From the NCBI RefSeq assembly GCF_014649875.1, contig NZ_BMTW01000002.1, positions 310,001 through 374,000 on the forward strand: a DNA stretch of 64,000 nucleotides, in the 5' to 3' direction. Below are positions 17,420-24,972 of the stretch, piece by piece (the first letter of the stretch is position 1; the number at the start of each line of letters is the position of its first letter). The notes beneath the pieces were generated by a model, which worked only from the letters and a program-made list of their open reading frames with translations, searched no databases and was not told where the DNA came from. Source of the stretch: Streptomyces rubiginosohelvolus. Lineage in GTDB: Bacteria > Actinomycetota > Actinomycetes > Streptomycetales > Streptomycetaceae. The translations under genes were made by a program, and so were the position numbers.

Positions 17420-19068
17420 CGGCCCAGCACCTCCTGGATGTAGGGCGCCCGCTGGAGGAGTTCGGCGGCCGTGCGGTCGGTGTAGGCGGTGAGCGGGTCG
17501 GCGAACACGGTGAAGGCGAGGCCGATGGCGATGGTGGCGGCGGTGGCCGCGACCATGGGGTGGGGCAGTCGGCTGGTAGTGGTGACGGCCCGTCCGTGCA
17601 GGGTCGCGGCCGATGCCTGTCCGGCGGGCGGGGGCGTGGTCCCGATGCCCTCGTCGCCGGTGCCGGGGATGCGGTCGGGTCCGGCGTCGCTGTCGTCGTC
17701 GCTGTCGTCACCGGCCTCCAGGACAGTGCCGGCGGCGGCCTGGCCCGGCGGGGCGGCGCGCCAGAAGGCGAGGTTCCAGACCTTGGCGACCACGTACAGG
17801 GTGAGCAGGCTGGTGGCCGCCGAGCCGGCGACCAGGACCCAGGCCCAGCCGCCGCCGTCGGCGACGCCCGCGCGCATCAGCCCGAGCTTGCCGATGAAAC
17901 CGGAGAGCGGGGGGATCCCGGCGAGGTTCATCGCGGGGACGAAGAACAGCGCGGCGAGCATCGGCGCGGCCCTGGCCAGGCCGCCGAGCCGGGTCAGCTC
18001 GGTGGTGCCGCCGCGGCGTTCGATGAGCCCGGCGACGAGGAACAGCGTCGTCTGGACGGTGATGTGGTGGGCGACGTACACGATGGCCCCGCCGTACGCC
18101 TCGCGGGTGGCGAGGCCGATCCCGAAGACCATGTAGCCGATGTGGCTGATCAGGGTGAAGGAGAGCAGTCGCTTGAGGTCGGTCTGGGCGACCGCGCCGA
18201 GGATGCCGATGACCATGGAGGCCAGGGCGATGGCCATCAGGAGGTCGCCGATGCGGTTGCCGGGGAAGAGCAGGGTCTCGGTGCGCAGCATGCAGTAGAC
18301 GCCGACCTTGGTGAGCAGTCCGGCGAAGACGGCGGTCACGGGGGCCGGGGCGGTCGGGTAGGAGTCGGGGAGCCAGGCGGCGAGCGGGAAGACGGCGGCC
18401 TTGATGGCGAAGACGGTGAGCAGCAGCGCCTGGATCAGGGTCTGTACGCCGATGGGGAGGTCGGCAAGACGCACGGCGAGCTGGCCGAAGTTCGCGGTGC
18501 CGGTGGCCGCGTAGGTCATGGCGATGGCGGTGAGGAAGAGCATCGAGGAGAACAGCGAGATGATCACGTAGGTGGAGCCCGCCCGCATGCGGGGTCCGGT
18601 GCCGCCGAGGGTGAGCAGGACGAAGCTGGCGACCAGCATGATCTCGAAGCCGACGTAGAGGTTGACGAGGTCGCCCGCGAGGAAGGTGCAGGAGACCCCG
18701 GCGACGAGGATCAGGTAGGCGGGGTGGAAGACGGCGAGCGGGGTCTCCTTGTCCCGGTCGGTCATGCCCTGGCCCAGCGAGTAGACGAGCACGCAGAGCG
18801 TGACGGCCGAGGAGACCGTGAGCATCAGCCCGGAGAGCCGGTCGGCGACCAGGGTGATGCCGAGCGGCGGGGCGAAGTCGCCGAGGTGGACGGAGAGCGG
18901 GCCCTGCCGGTCGGCGGCGACCATGAGGATCACCGAGAGCGCGGTGACGGCGGTGAGCACGGCGACGCTGATGAAACGCTGGAAGCGCCCCAGCCGGGTG
19001 CCGAAGGCGAGGCTGAGTCCGGTGGCGCACAGGGGCAACAGCACCGGCAGCGGGACGAGCGCGTTCAT
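17416..19068 (-). CDS. mnhD: Mrp Na+/H+ antiporter subunit D
   Basis: 550-residue NuoN/NuoM-related ion-translocating subunit with about fourteen spans. Key elements include YVGFEIMLVASFVLL with the conserved glutamate in the fifth span, FAIKAAVFPLAAWLPDSYPTAP with the conserved lysine, and the LKRLLSFTLISHIGYM loop. About 45 residues rich in Asp and Gly (DDSDDDSDAGPD region) form a cytoplasmic linker before the last span, longer than in most MrpD. ATG 19068; 4-base overlaps with both neighbours. Confidence 0.93.
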   Translation of the reverse strand: MNALVPLPVLLPLCATGLSLAFGTRLGRFQRFISVAVLTAVTALSVILMVAADRQGPLSVHLGDFAPPLGITLVADRLSGLMLTVSSAVTLCVLVYSLGQGMTDRDKETPLAVFHPAYLILVAGVSCTFLAGDLVNLYVGFEIMLVASFVLLTLGGTGPRMRAGSTYVIISLFSSMLFLTAIAMTYAATGTANFGQLAVRLADLPIGVQTLIQALLLTVFAIKAAVFPLAAWLPDSYPTAPAPVTAVFAGLLTKVGVYCMLRTETLLFPGNRIGDLLMAIALASMVIGILGAVAQTDLKRLLSFTLISHIGYMVFGIGLATREAYGGAIVYVAHHITVQTTLFLVAGLIERRGGTTELTRLGGLARAAPMLAALFFVPAMNLAGIPPLSGFIGKLGLMRAGVADGGGWAWVLVAGSAATSLLTLYVVAKVWNLAFWRAAPPGQAAAGTVLEAGDDSDDDSDAGPDRIPGTGDEGIGTTPPPAGQASAATLHGRAVTTTSRLPHPMVAATAATIAIGLAFTVFADPLTAYTDRTAAELLQRAPYIQEVLGR

Positions 19069-19682
19069 CCGTCGGCTCCTCGGTCACGGGGGTAGCGGTC
19101 GTCCGCCTTGGCGTCGCCGTCGCGGGCGTAGTCCTCCGGGTCCGCGCCGAGCACGTCGTTCCAGAGGTTGCCGGAGGCGTCGCGGCCCCGGGCCTGACGG
19201 GCCCGGTCGGCGCGGAGGCGGTCACGGAGCCGGCGGCGCTCCTCGCGGTAGCGTTCGCGCTCCTCGGCGGTGGGTTCGGCTCCCGACCGGAACTCCTCGC
19301 GCAACTGGGCGCGCTCGGAGAGCACTTCGGCGCGCAGCACGATGCGCCGGTCCTCCAGGTCGTCGTGGACCTCGTCGGTGCCGGTGATCTGGTGGCTGCG
19401 GTAGGCCATGGCCAGCAGGAACGCGGTGGTGGCCAGGGTGATGACGATGGCGGTCAGCGCGATGGCCTGGGGCAGCGGGTCGGTGACCCGGCTCAGGGAG
19501 ACCCCGTAGAGCAGGGGTGCGGCGCCCGCCCGGCCGGTCGAGGAGAGCACCAGCAGGTTGATGCCGTTGCCGAGGATGACGGCGCCGAGCAGGATGCGGG
19601 TCAGCGGGCGGGTGAGCATGAGGATGCCGCCGACGGCGCAGAGGACGACGGCCGTGGTGATGAGCGAGGCGCTGACGATCAT
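19065..19682 (-). CDS. mnhC: Mrp Na+/H+ antiporter subunit C with long charged tail
   Basis: 205-residue NuoK-like subunit. The membrane part (first about 115 residues) is normal, with LILLGAVILGNGINLLVL-type and DPLPQAIALTAIVI signatures. It is followed by about 90 extra residues that are almost wholly Arg/Glu/Asp, for example RYREERRRLRDRLRADRAR, predicted to form a charged helix in the cytoplasm. The usual MrpC is about 110-125 residues. ATG 19682 overlaps the A-subunit stop by ATGA. The tail could contact the linker of subunit D or another partner. Confidence 0.92.
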   Translation of the reverse strand: MIVSASLITTAVVLCAVGGILMLTRPLTRILLGAVILGNGINLLVLSSTGRAGAAPLLYGVSLSRVTDPLPQAIALTAIVITLATTAFLLAMAYRSHQITGTDEVHDDLEDRRIVLRAEVLSERAQLREEFRSGAEPTAEERERYREERRRLRDRLRADRARQARGRDASGNLWNDVLGADPEDYARDGDAKADDRYPRDRGADG

Positions 19683-22582
19683 CGCAGGGGCCCTCCCGCC
19701 TCGGGGCCGCCGTCGGGGGTGAGGACGCCCGCGGCCCGTTCGATCTGCCGGTCGACCTTGGCGCCGAGGGCCCGCACGATGTCGAGGACGACGCCGAGGA
19801 CCAGCAGGTAGACGCCGAAGTCGAAGAGGACCGAGGTGCTCAGGTGGTACGTGCCGAAGACCGGCAGATGTCCGTAGTACGTGAAGGCGTGCAGGACGGT
19901 GCCCTCGCCGAGTCCGAGGAGGCCCACCCCGGTGGAGATGAAGAGTCCGAGGCCGGTGAAGAGACCGGGCTGAAGCGGGGCCGCCTCGGCGAGTTCGAAA
20001 CGGCCGCCCGCCAGGTAGCGGGTGATCAGGGCGACCCCGGCGACGAGCCCGGCGACGAAGCCGCCGCCGGGCAGGGACTCGGCGCAGAACAGCAGATAGA
20101 CCGAGAGCACCAGGATCGGGTGGAACAGCAGCCGGGCCACCACTTCGAAGACGATCGAGCGGTGTTCGGGGGCGAGGGTGGCCCCGGCGGCCAGCCAGTC
20201 GCGTTCGGGGGCCGCGTCGTCGCCCTGCGGCAGCCGGGAGGAGTGGTGGGCGGTCAGGGACCAGGCGGTGCGGCCCTGCAACTCCTCCTGGGCCATGGAG
20301 CCTTCACTGCGGCGGTGCAGGTAGATGAGGCTGGTGACGCCGATCGCGGCGGCGGCGAGCACGGCGGACTCCCCCATCGTGTCCCAGGCGCGCAGGTCGA
20401 CGAGGATGGTCGCCACGACGTCCTTGAGCCCGTGGTCGGCGACCTCCTGGACCATGGCGGTGCCGGCCGGTTCGGCGGTGCGCGCGGCGGCGGCGACCCA
20501 CATCCCGACGCCGACGGTGGCGGCCGCGGCGAGCGCCACGGGGATGCGGCTGGCCCGCCGCCAGATGCTCACGGTCTCCTGGAAGTGGACGGGCATCCGG
20601 CGCAGCACCAGCACGAAGACGATCATCGCGACGGTCTCCATGCAGAACTGGGTGAGCGCCAGGTCGGGCGCTCCCTGGACGACGAAGAGCAGGGCGGTGC
20701 CGTAGCCGGTGAGGCCTGCCAGGACGACGCCCTTCATACGCCGCCGGACCGTCAGGCAGAGCAGGGCGGCGGCACAGGTCAGCGCGGCGACGGCGCCCTG
20801 GAGCGGGTTGTCCCAGAGCCGGGGCCGTACGGCTCCGACCCAGGGGGTGTCGACCATGAGGACGGCGAGCTGTCCGCCGAGCATGACGAGCAGCGTGGTG
20901 GCGAGGTAGACGGAGAGGGAACCGCGCTGGATGAAGCCGGTGACCTGGAGGGCGAGACGTTCCTGCCCGAGCAGCAGATGGCCGAAGACGCTGTCGGCGG
21001 TGGGCCAGGCGATCCGCCGGGAGAGCCGGGTCACCTGGGTCCGGCCGAGGAAGAGCACGGTGCCCGCCGCCCAGGCGACGGCCGACAGGAGCAGAGCGAG
21101 GCCGAATCCGTGCCAGAGGGCGAGGTGGTACGGGTCCGGCTCGGCCGGGAACATGTCGGCGTACGCGTTCGGCAGCCGGTCGGTCCAGCTGACGGCCGGG
21201 CCGAGGATGAGGCCGAGCACGGCGAGCAGCGCGGGCGGGGCGAGGAAGGCCGGGCCCACCCGGTGGACGGGGGTGTCGGGGACGCCGGGCTTGCGGAGGA
21301 ACGCGCCCCAGAAGAACCGCAGGGTGTACGCGGTCGTCAGCGCGGAGCCCGCGACCACGGCAACCAGCGCCCACCGGTCGGCGGTGGAGCCGTGGAGCAG
21401 CGCCGCGAAGGCGGCCTCCTTCGCGGCGAAGCCGAGCAGCGGAGGCAGGGCGGCCATGGAGGCGGCGGACAGCGCCGCGACCCCGGCGACGTACGGCAGG
21501 GAACGCCCGACTCCGGAGAGTTTACGCAGGTCACGCGTGCCGGCCGCATGGTCGACGATCCCGGTGACGAGGAACAGCGGGGCCTTGAAGAGGGCATGGG
21601 CGAGGATCATGGCGAAGGCGGCGAGCGCGGCGTCGTGGTTGCCGGTCCCGGCGAGCAGGGTGAGGAAGCCGAGCTGGCTGACGGTCCCGTAGGCGAGGAC
21701 CAGCTTGAGGTCGTTCAGGCGCAGCGCCCGCCAGCCGCCGAGCAGCATGGTCGCGCCGCCGAGGACGAGGACGACGGGTTTCCAGACGGGGACGTCGGCG
21801 AAGGCGGGGGCTAGCCGGGCGACCAGGTAGACGCCGGCCTTGACCATCGCGGCGGCGTGCAGATAGGCGCTGACGGGGGTCGGCGCGGCCATGGCGTTCG
21901 GCAGCCACATGGAGAACGGCCAGATGGCGGACTTCGACAGGGCCCCGCACAGCACGAGGACGACGGCGACGGACACGGCGAGGGTCGTCTCGGGCGGATC
22001 GGCGACGATCGCGGAGATCCGGTAGGTGCCCGCGGCCTGACCGATGATCAGGAAGCCGACGAGCATGGCGAGGCCGCCGAAGGTGGTGACGACGAGCGCC
22101 TGGAGGGCGGAGCGGCGGCTGTGCCGGTGTTCGCTGCCGTGGCCGATCAGCAGGTAGGAGAAGACCGTGGTCAGCTCCCAGAACACATAGAGCGTGATCA
22201 GGTCGTCGGCGAGGACGAGGGCGAGCATCGCGCCCGCGAAGGCGAGGAGGTTCCCGGCGAACCGGCCCAACTGCGGGGTGTCGTCGGTGAAGTAGGAGGC
22301 GCAGTAGAGCAGGACGAGCGCGCCGACCCCGGCGGCGAGCAGCACCATCAGCTCCGCCAGCGCGTCCAGCCGCAGATCGAGGGTGACCCCGTAGTCCGGG
22401 ATCCACTCCCAGGTCCAGGTGTCCGCGCCGCCGGACGCGGCGGTGTTCCAGCGAGTGAAGGCCCAGACGGTGGCGGCGGCCGGAGGCAGCGCCAGCACGA
22501 CGAAGCCCCGCCGGCCGAGCCGGTGCACCAGCGGACCCGCGCAGGCCGCCAGCGCGAAGTGGGCGACGATGAGCGCGATCAC
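19679..22582 (-). CDS. mnhA: Mrp Na+/H+ antiporter subunit A (fused A/B)
   Basis: 967-residue first gene of the antiporter operon. The N-terminal two thirds are NuoL-like, with YVFWELTTVFSYLLIG, KSAIWPFSMWLPNAMAAPTPVSAYLHAA and TGIVDHAAGTRD elements. The last third holds the MrpA-specific region (LTGYGTALLFVVQGAPDLALTQ) and an MnhB domain (about 830-950: SVYLLFCAESLPGGGFVAGLV). Thus there is no separate mnhB gene. The complex, encoded A-C-D-E-F-G with five consecutive 4-base overlaps, exports Na+ in exchange for H+. The operon promoter probably lies in the AT-rich patch at 22619-22650. Confidence 0.94.
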   Translation of the reverse strand: MIALIVAHFALAACAGPLVHRLGRRGFVVLALPPAAATVWAFTRWNTAASGGADTWTWEWIPDYGVTLDLRLDALAELMVLLAAGVGALVLLYCASYFTDDTPQLGRFAGNLLAFAGAMLALVLADDLITLYVFWELTTVFSYLLIGHGSEHRHSRRSALQALVVTTFGGLAMLVGFLIIGQAAGTYRISAIVADPPETTLAVSVAVVLVLCGALSKSAIWPFSMWLPNAMAAPTPVSAYLHAAAMVKAGVYLVARLAPAFADVPVWKPVVLVLGGATMLLGGWRALRLNDLKLVLAYGTVSQLGFLTLLAGTGNHDAALAAFAMILAHALFKAPLFLVTGIVDHAAGTRDLRKLSGVGRSLPYVAGVAALSAASMAALPPLLGFAAKEAAFAALLHGSTADRWALVAVVAGSALTTAYTLRFFWGAFLRKPGVPDTPVHRVGPAFLAPPALLAVLGLILGPAVSWTDRLPNAYADMFPAEPDPYHLALWHGFGLALLLSAVAWAAGTVLFLGRTQVTRLSRRIAWPTADSVFGHLLLGQERLALQVTGFIQRGSLSVYLATTLLVMLGGQLAVLMVDTPWVGAVRPRLWDNPLQGAVAALTCAAALLCLTVRRRMKGVVLAGLTGYGTALLFVVQGAPDLALTQFCMETVAMIVFVLVLRRMPVHFQETVSIWRRASRIPVALAAAATVGVGMWVAAAARTAEPAGTAMVQEVADHGLKDVVATILVDLRAWDTMGESAVLAAAAIGVTSLIYLHRRSEGSMAQEELQGRTAWSLTAHHSSRLPQGDDAAPERDWLAAGATLAPEHRSIVFEVVARLLFHPILVLSVYLLFCAESLPGGGFVAGLVAGVALITRYLAGGRFELAEAAPLQPGLFTGLGLFISTGVGLLGLGEGTVLHAFTYYGHLPVFGTYHLSTSVLFDFGVYLLVLGVVLDIVRALGAKVDRQIERAAGVLTPDGGPEAGGPLR

Positions 22583-22618
22583 AGCGGGGTGTCCGGGGCG
22601 GGCGGCGGGGCATCCGGA

Positions 22619-22650
22619 ATAAAGGGCACTAAATACAGATATATCCCCTG
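22619..22650 (-). promoter_or_regulatory. AT-rich patch upstream of the mnh operon
   Basis: The most AT-rich run in this part of the window, located 37-68 bases upstream of mnhA. On the minus strand it contains TATATC and TATTTAG elements that could serve as a -10 region. No good -35 match is visible, so an alternative sigma factor is possible. It is the only promoter candidate for the six-gene operon. Confidence 0.4.
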
Positions 22651-22722
22651 GGGCGATTCACCCGTCCGGCGCGCCGCGCACGGCCCGGTCCGCTGCGTTC
22701 GCCCCCTCGGGGTCCGGCCGTC

Positions 22723-23154
22723 TCAGCCGTGTCCGGCGCAGGGCCCGCTGTGGTCGCAGTAGGGCGTGTTGGCGGTGGCGCCGCAGCCGCAGAGCATCAC
22801 CCGGGTCTCGTGGCGGGGGCCGTACGGGGTGGCGACTTCGAGGTCCCCGCGCAGGTGCAGTACGCCGTCGGCGTGGAGCGACACATGGGTGGGGACGTCG
22901 GGGACCTCGTCGGGCATGCCGTCGGTGCGGTGGTACTGGAGGGCGCCGCTCGGGCAGCGGTGGATGACCTCGGCGACCTCGTCGGCGGGGGCGTTGTCGG
23001 GCTGGACCCACGGACGGCGGTCGACGTCGAAGACGGCGGGGAGCCCGCGGACGCACTCGGCGGCGTGGAGGCAGCGGTGCGCGTCGAAGCCGACGACGAT
23101 GCCCTCGCCGTCGTAGGACTTGGCGGCGGGGCGCGGGGGCGGCTGGCTGGTCAC
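22723..23154 (-). CDS. ferredoxin-like/CDGSH iron-sulfur fusion protein
   Basis: 143-residue soluble protein joining two iron-sulfur modules. The N-terminal half is a divergent mono-cluster ferredoxin-like (Fer4_19 type) domain: AHRCLHAAECVRGLP and later HRCPSGALQY supply the cysteines. The C-terminal half is a CDGSH-type (mitoNEET-like) motif, CGCGATANTPYCDHSG, with three Cys and one His for a 2Fe-2S cluster. It probably acts in electron transfer or as a redox sensor. ATG 23154, 85 bases downstream of the RidA gene on the same strand, so it may be a late gene of that operon. Confidence 0.85.
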   Translation of the reverse strand: MTSQPPPRPAAKSYDGEGIVVGFDAHRCLHAAECVRGLPAVFDVDRRPWVQPDNAPADEVAEVIHRCPSGALQYHRTDGMPDEVPDVPTHVSLHADGVLHLRGDLEVATPYGPRHETRVMLCGCGATANTPYCDHSGPCAGHG

Positions 23155-23239
23155 CGCTGGCTCTCCCGGCTCGGCTCGGCATCCGGACCCCTTCAGCCTC
23201 GCCCCGGCGCCCCGCCTCCGCCACTCGGGGCCGGGGCTC

Positions 23240-23641
23240 TCACGGGAGAACCGCGACCCCGTCGATCTCGACCATCGCCTGCTCGTCCCAGAGCCGGGCT
23301 ACCCCGATGACGGCCATCGCCGGGTAGTCGCGCCCCGCGAGCCTGCGCCAGATCCGGCCCAGTTCGGCGGAGTGGGATCGGTAGTCGTCCACGTCGGTGG
23401 CGTAGACGGTGACCCGGGCGAGGTCGGCGGGGGCGCCGCCGGCCGCGTGGAGAGCGGTGAGCAGATTGCCGAGCGCGAGCGCGAACTGCTCGGGCAGGGT
23501 GGCTCCGACGACCTTGCCCTCCGGGTCGAGCGCGGTCTGCCCGGCGAGGAAGACCAGGTGCCCGCCGGTGGCGACGACGGCGTGGCTGAAGCCGGTGGGC
23601 GGGGAGAGTTCGGACGGGTTGATCCGGTGCGACGGACTCAT
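23240..23641 (-). CDS. RidA family enamine/imine deaminase
   Basis: 133-residue YjgF/Rid family protein. RidA proteins hydrolyse reactive enamines or imines to ketones and ammonia. The family pattern (GFSHAVVATGGHLVFLAGQTALD, then LARVTVYATDVDDY and YPAMAVIGVARLWDEQAMVEIDG) is clear. The arginine of the archetypal RidA active site is replaced by the VARLW form (Rid subgroups other than RidA often vary here). ATG 23641 overlaps the acyl-CoA dehydrogenase stop by ATGA. In the neighbourhood of an aminoaryl-CoA pathway a deaminase of a cyclic enamine intermediate is a plausible job. Confidence 0.86.
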   Translation of the reverse strand: MSPSHRINPSELSPPTGFSHAVVATGGHLVFLAGQTALDPEGKVVGATLPEQFALALGNLLTALHAAGGAPADLARVTVYATDVDDYRSHSAELGRIWRRLAGRDYPAMAVIGVARLWDEQAMVEIDGVAVLP

Positions 23642-24822
23642 ACGGGCGGCTCCTGGGTCAGGGGCTCGGACGGCTCGGCGGACGGCTCATGGGAGTCGGG
23701 GCGCTGGGCGGTGTTCGCGTACAGCTCCTTGGCGATGATGGTGCGCTGCACCTCGCTCGCTCCCTCGTAGATGCGCGGCGCGCGGACCTCGCGGTAGAGG
23801 TGTTCGAGCAGATGGCCCCGGCGCAGGGCGCGGGCGCCGTGCAGCTGGACGGCGGTGTCGACGACGTACTGCGCGGTCTCGGTGGCGTACAGCTTGGCCA
23901 TCGCCGCGCGGCGCGGCACCCCGCTCTCCCCCGCGTCGTACGCCGCTGCCGCCGCGTACACCAGCAGGCGGGCGGCCTCGGTGCGGGTGGCCATCTCCGC
24001 GACCTGGTGCGAGACGGCCTGGAGGTCGCTCAGCGGGCCGCCGAACGCGGTGCGGTGGGCGGTGTGGTCCAGGGTCGCGTCGAGGGCGGCGCGGGCCATC
24101 CCGACGGCGAAGGCCCCGACGCTGGGGCGGAAGAGGTTGAGGGTGTTCATGGCGACCCGGAAGCCCCGGTCGGGTTCGCCGAGGACGTCGTCGGCGGTGA
24201 CCGGCACGCCGTCGAACTCCAGGGTGCCGATGGGGTGCGGGGAGAGCATGTCGAGGGCGGAGCCGGTGAGTCCGGGGCGGTCGGACGGGACCAGGAACGC
24301 GGTGATGCCCCGGGATCCGGCGCCTGGGGTGGTGCGGGCGAAGACCACGGCGAAGTCGGCCTCGGGGGCGTTGGAGATCCAGCACTTCTCGCCGCTCAGC
24401 GCCCAGCCCGCCGGAGTCGGCTCGGCGGTCAGGCTCAGGGCCGCCGCGTCGGAGCCGGCCCCCGGCTCGCTCAGCGCGAACGCGGCGACGGCCCGCCCGG
24501 CCCGGACCTCGGGGAGCCAGCGTTCACGGTGGGCGGGGGTGCCCGCCTGGACGATCGGGGTGGTGCCGAGGCCCTGGAGGGCGAGCGCGGTCTCGGCCTC
24601 GGTGCAGCCGCGGGCCAGCGACTCCCGCAGCAGGCACAGGTCCAGCGCGCCGGAGCCCAGCATCCGGCCGAGGAGGCCCAGCTCGCCGAGTGCGGCCAGC
24701 AGGGGACGGTTGACCCGCCCGGGCTCCCCCTTCTCCGCCAGCGGGCGCAGTTCCCGCACGGCGAGCGTACGGAGCTCCTCGCACCAGGCGGTTTGTTCCG
24801 GTTCGAGGGAGAATGCCGTCAT
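23638..24822 (-). CDS. acyl-CoA dehydrogenase
   Basis: 394-residue FAD-dependent dehydrogenase that introduces a double bond alpha-beta to a CoA thioester and passes electrons to an electron-transfer flavoprotein. The sequence has FALSEPGAGSDAAAL, the CWISNAPEADFAVVFART strand and the C-terminal YEGASEVQRTIIAKEL motif. The dimer region shows VQLHGARALRR. ATG 24822 is chosen (MTAFSLEPEQ) because AGAGAGG lies just upstream; the frame is open for 18 more codons that look non-coding. It is divergent from the aryl-CoA ligase and translationally coupled to RidA. Confidence 0.9.
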   Translation of the reverse strand: MTAFSLEPEQTAWCEELRTLAVRELRPLAEKGEPGRVNRPLLAALGELGLLGRMLGSGALDLCLLRESLARGCTEAETALALQGLGTTPIVQAGTPAHRERWLPEVRAGRAVAAFALSEPGAGSDAAALSLTAEPTPAGWALSGEKCWISNAPEADFAVVFARTTPGAGSRGITAFLVPSDRPGLTGSALDMLSPHPIGTLEFDGVPVTADDVLGEPDRGFRVAMNTLNLFRPSVGAFAVGMARAALDATLDHTAHRTAFGGPLSDLQAVSHQVAEMATRTEAARLLVYAAAAAYDAGESGVPRRAAMAKLYATETAQYVVDTAVQLHGARALRRGHLLEHLYREVRAPRIYEGASEVQRTIIAKELYANTAQRPDSHEPSAEPSEPLTQEPPV

Positions 24823-24837
24823 GGCGGCGCCTCTCTT

Positions 24838-24884
24838 GTCGCGTCGTGTCGCGTGCCCCGTCGCGTCGGGTGGCATCTCGTCGC
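24838..24884. repeat. GTCGC pentamers in the divergent promoter region
   Basis: GTCGC recurs at 24838, 24848, 24860 and 24880, i.e. spaced 10, 12 and 20 bases, mostly as GTCGCGT. The array lies between the start of the acyl-CoA dehydrogenase and the promoter of the ligase. Helical phasing would suit a regulator bound to one DNA face (PaaX is a candidate), but simple GC-rich drift is possible. Confidence 0.35.
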
Positions 24885-24917
24885 ATCGCTTCGCACGCCA
24901 TGGCTTATCGCGGACCG

Positions 24918-24945
24918 TTGACTACCGTCACCCAAACGATACGCT
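24918..24945 (+). promoter_or_regulatory. sigma-70-type promoter of the aryl-CoA ligase
   Basis: TTGACT (24918-24923) and TACGCT (24940-24945) are separated by 16 bases, a good match for a housekeeping Streptomyces promoter. Transcription would start near 24952, about 20 bases before the ATG at 24973. The strand fits the ligase-PaaX operon. Confidence 0.55.
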
Positions 24946-24972
24946 CCAGAGGCGACAAGGGGGCGATCCTTC

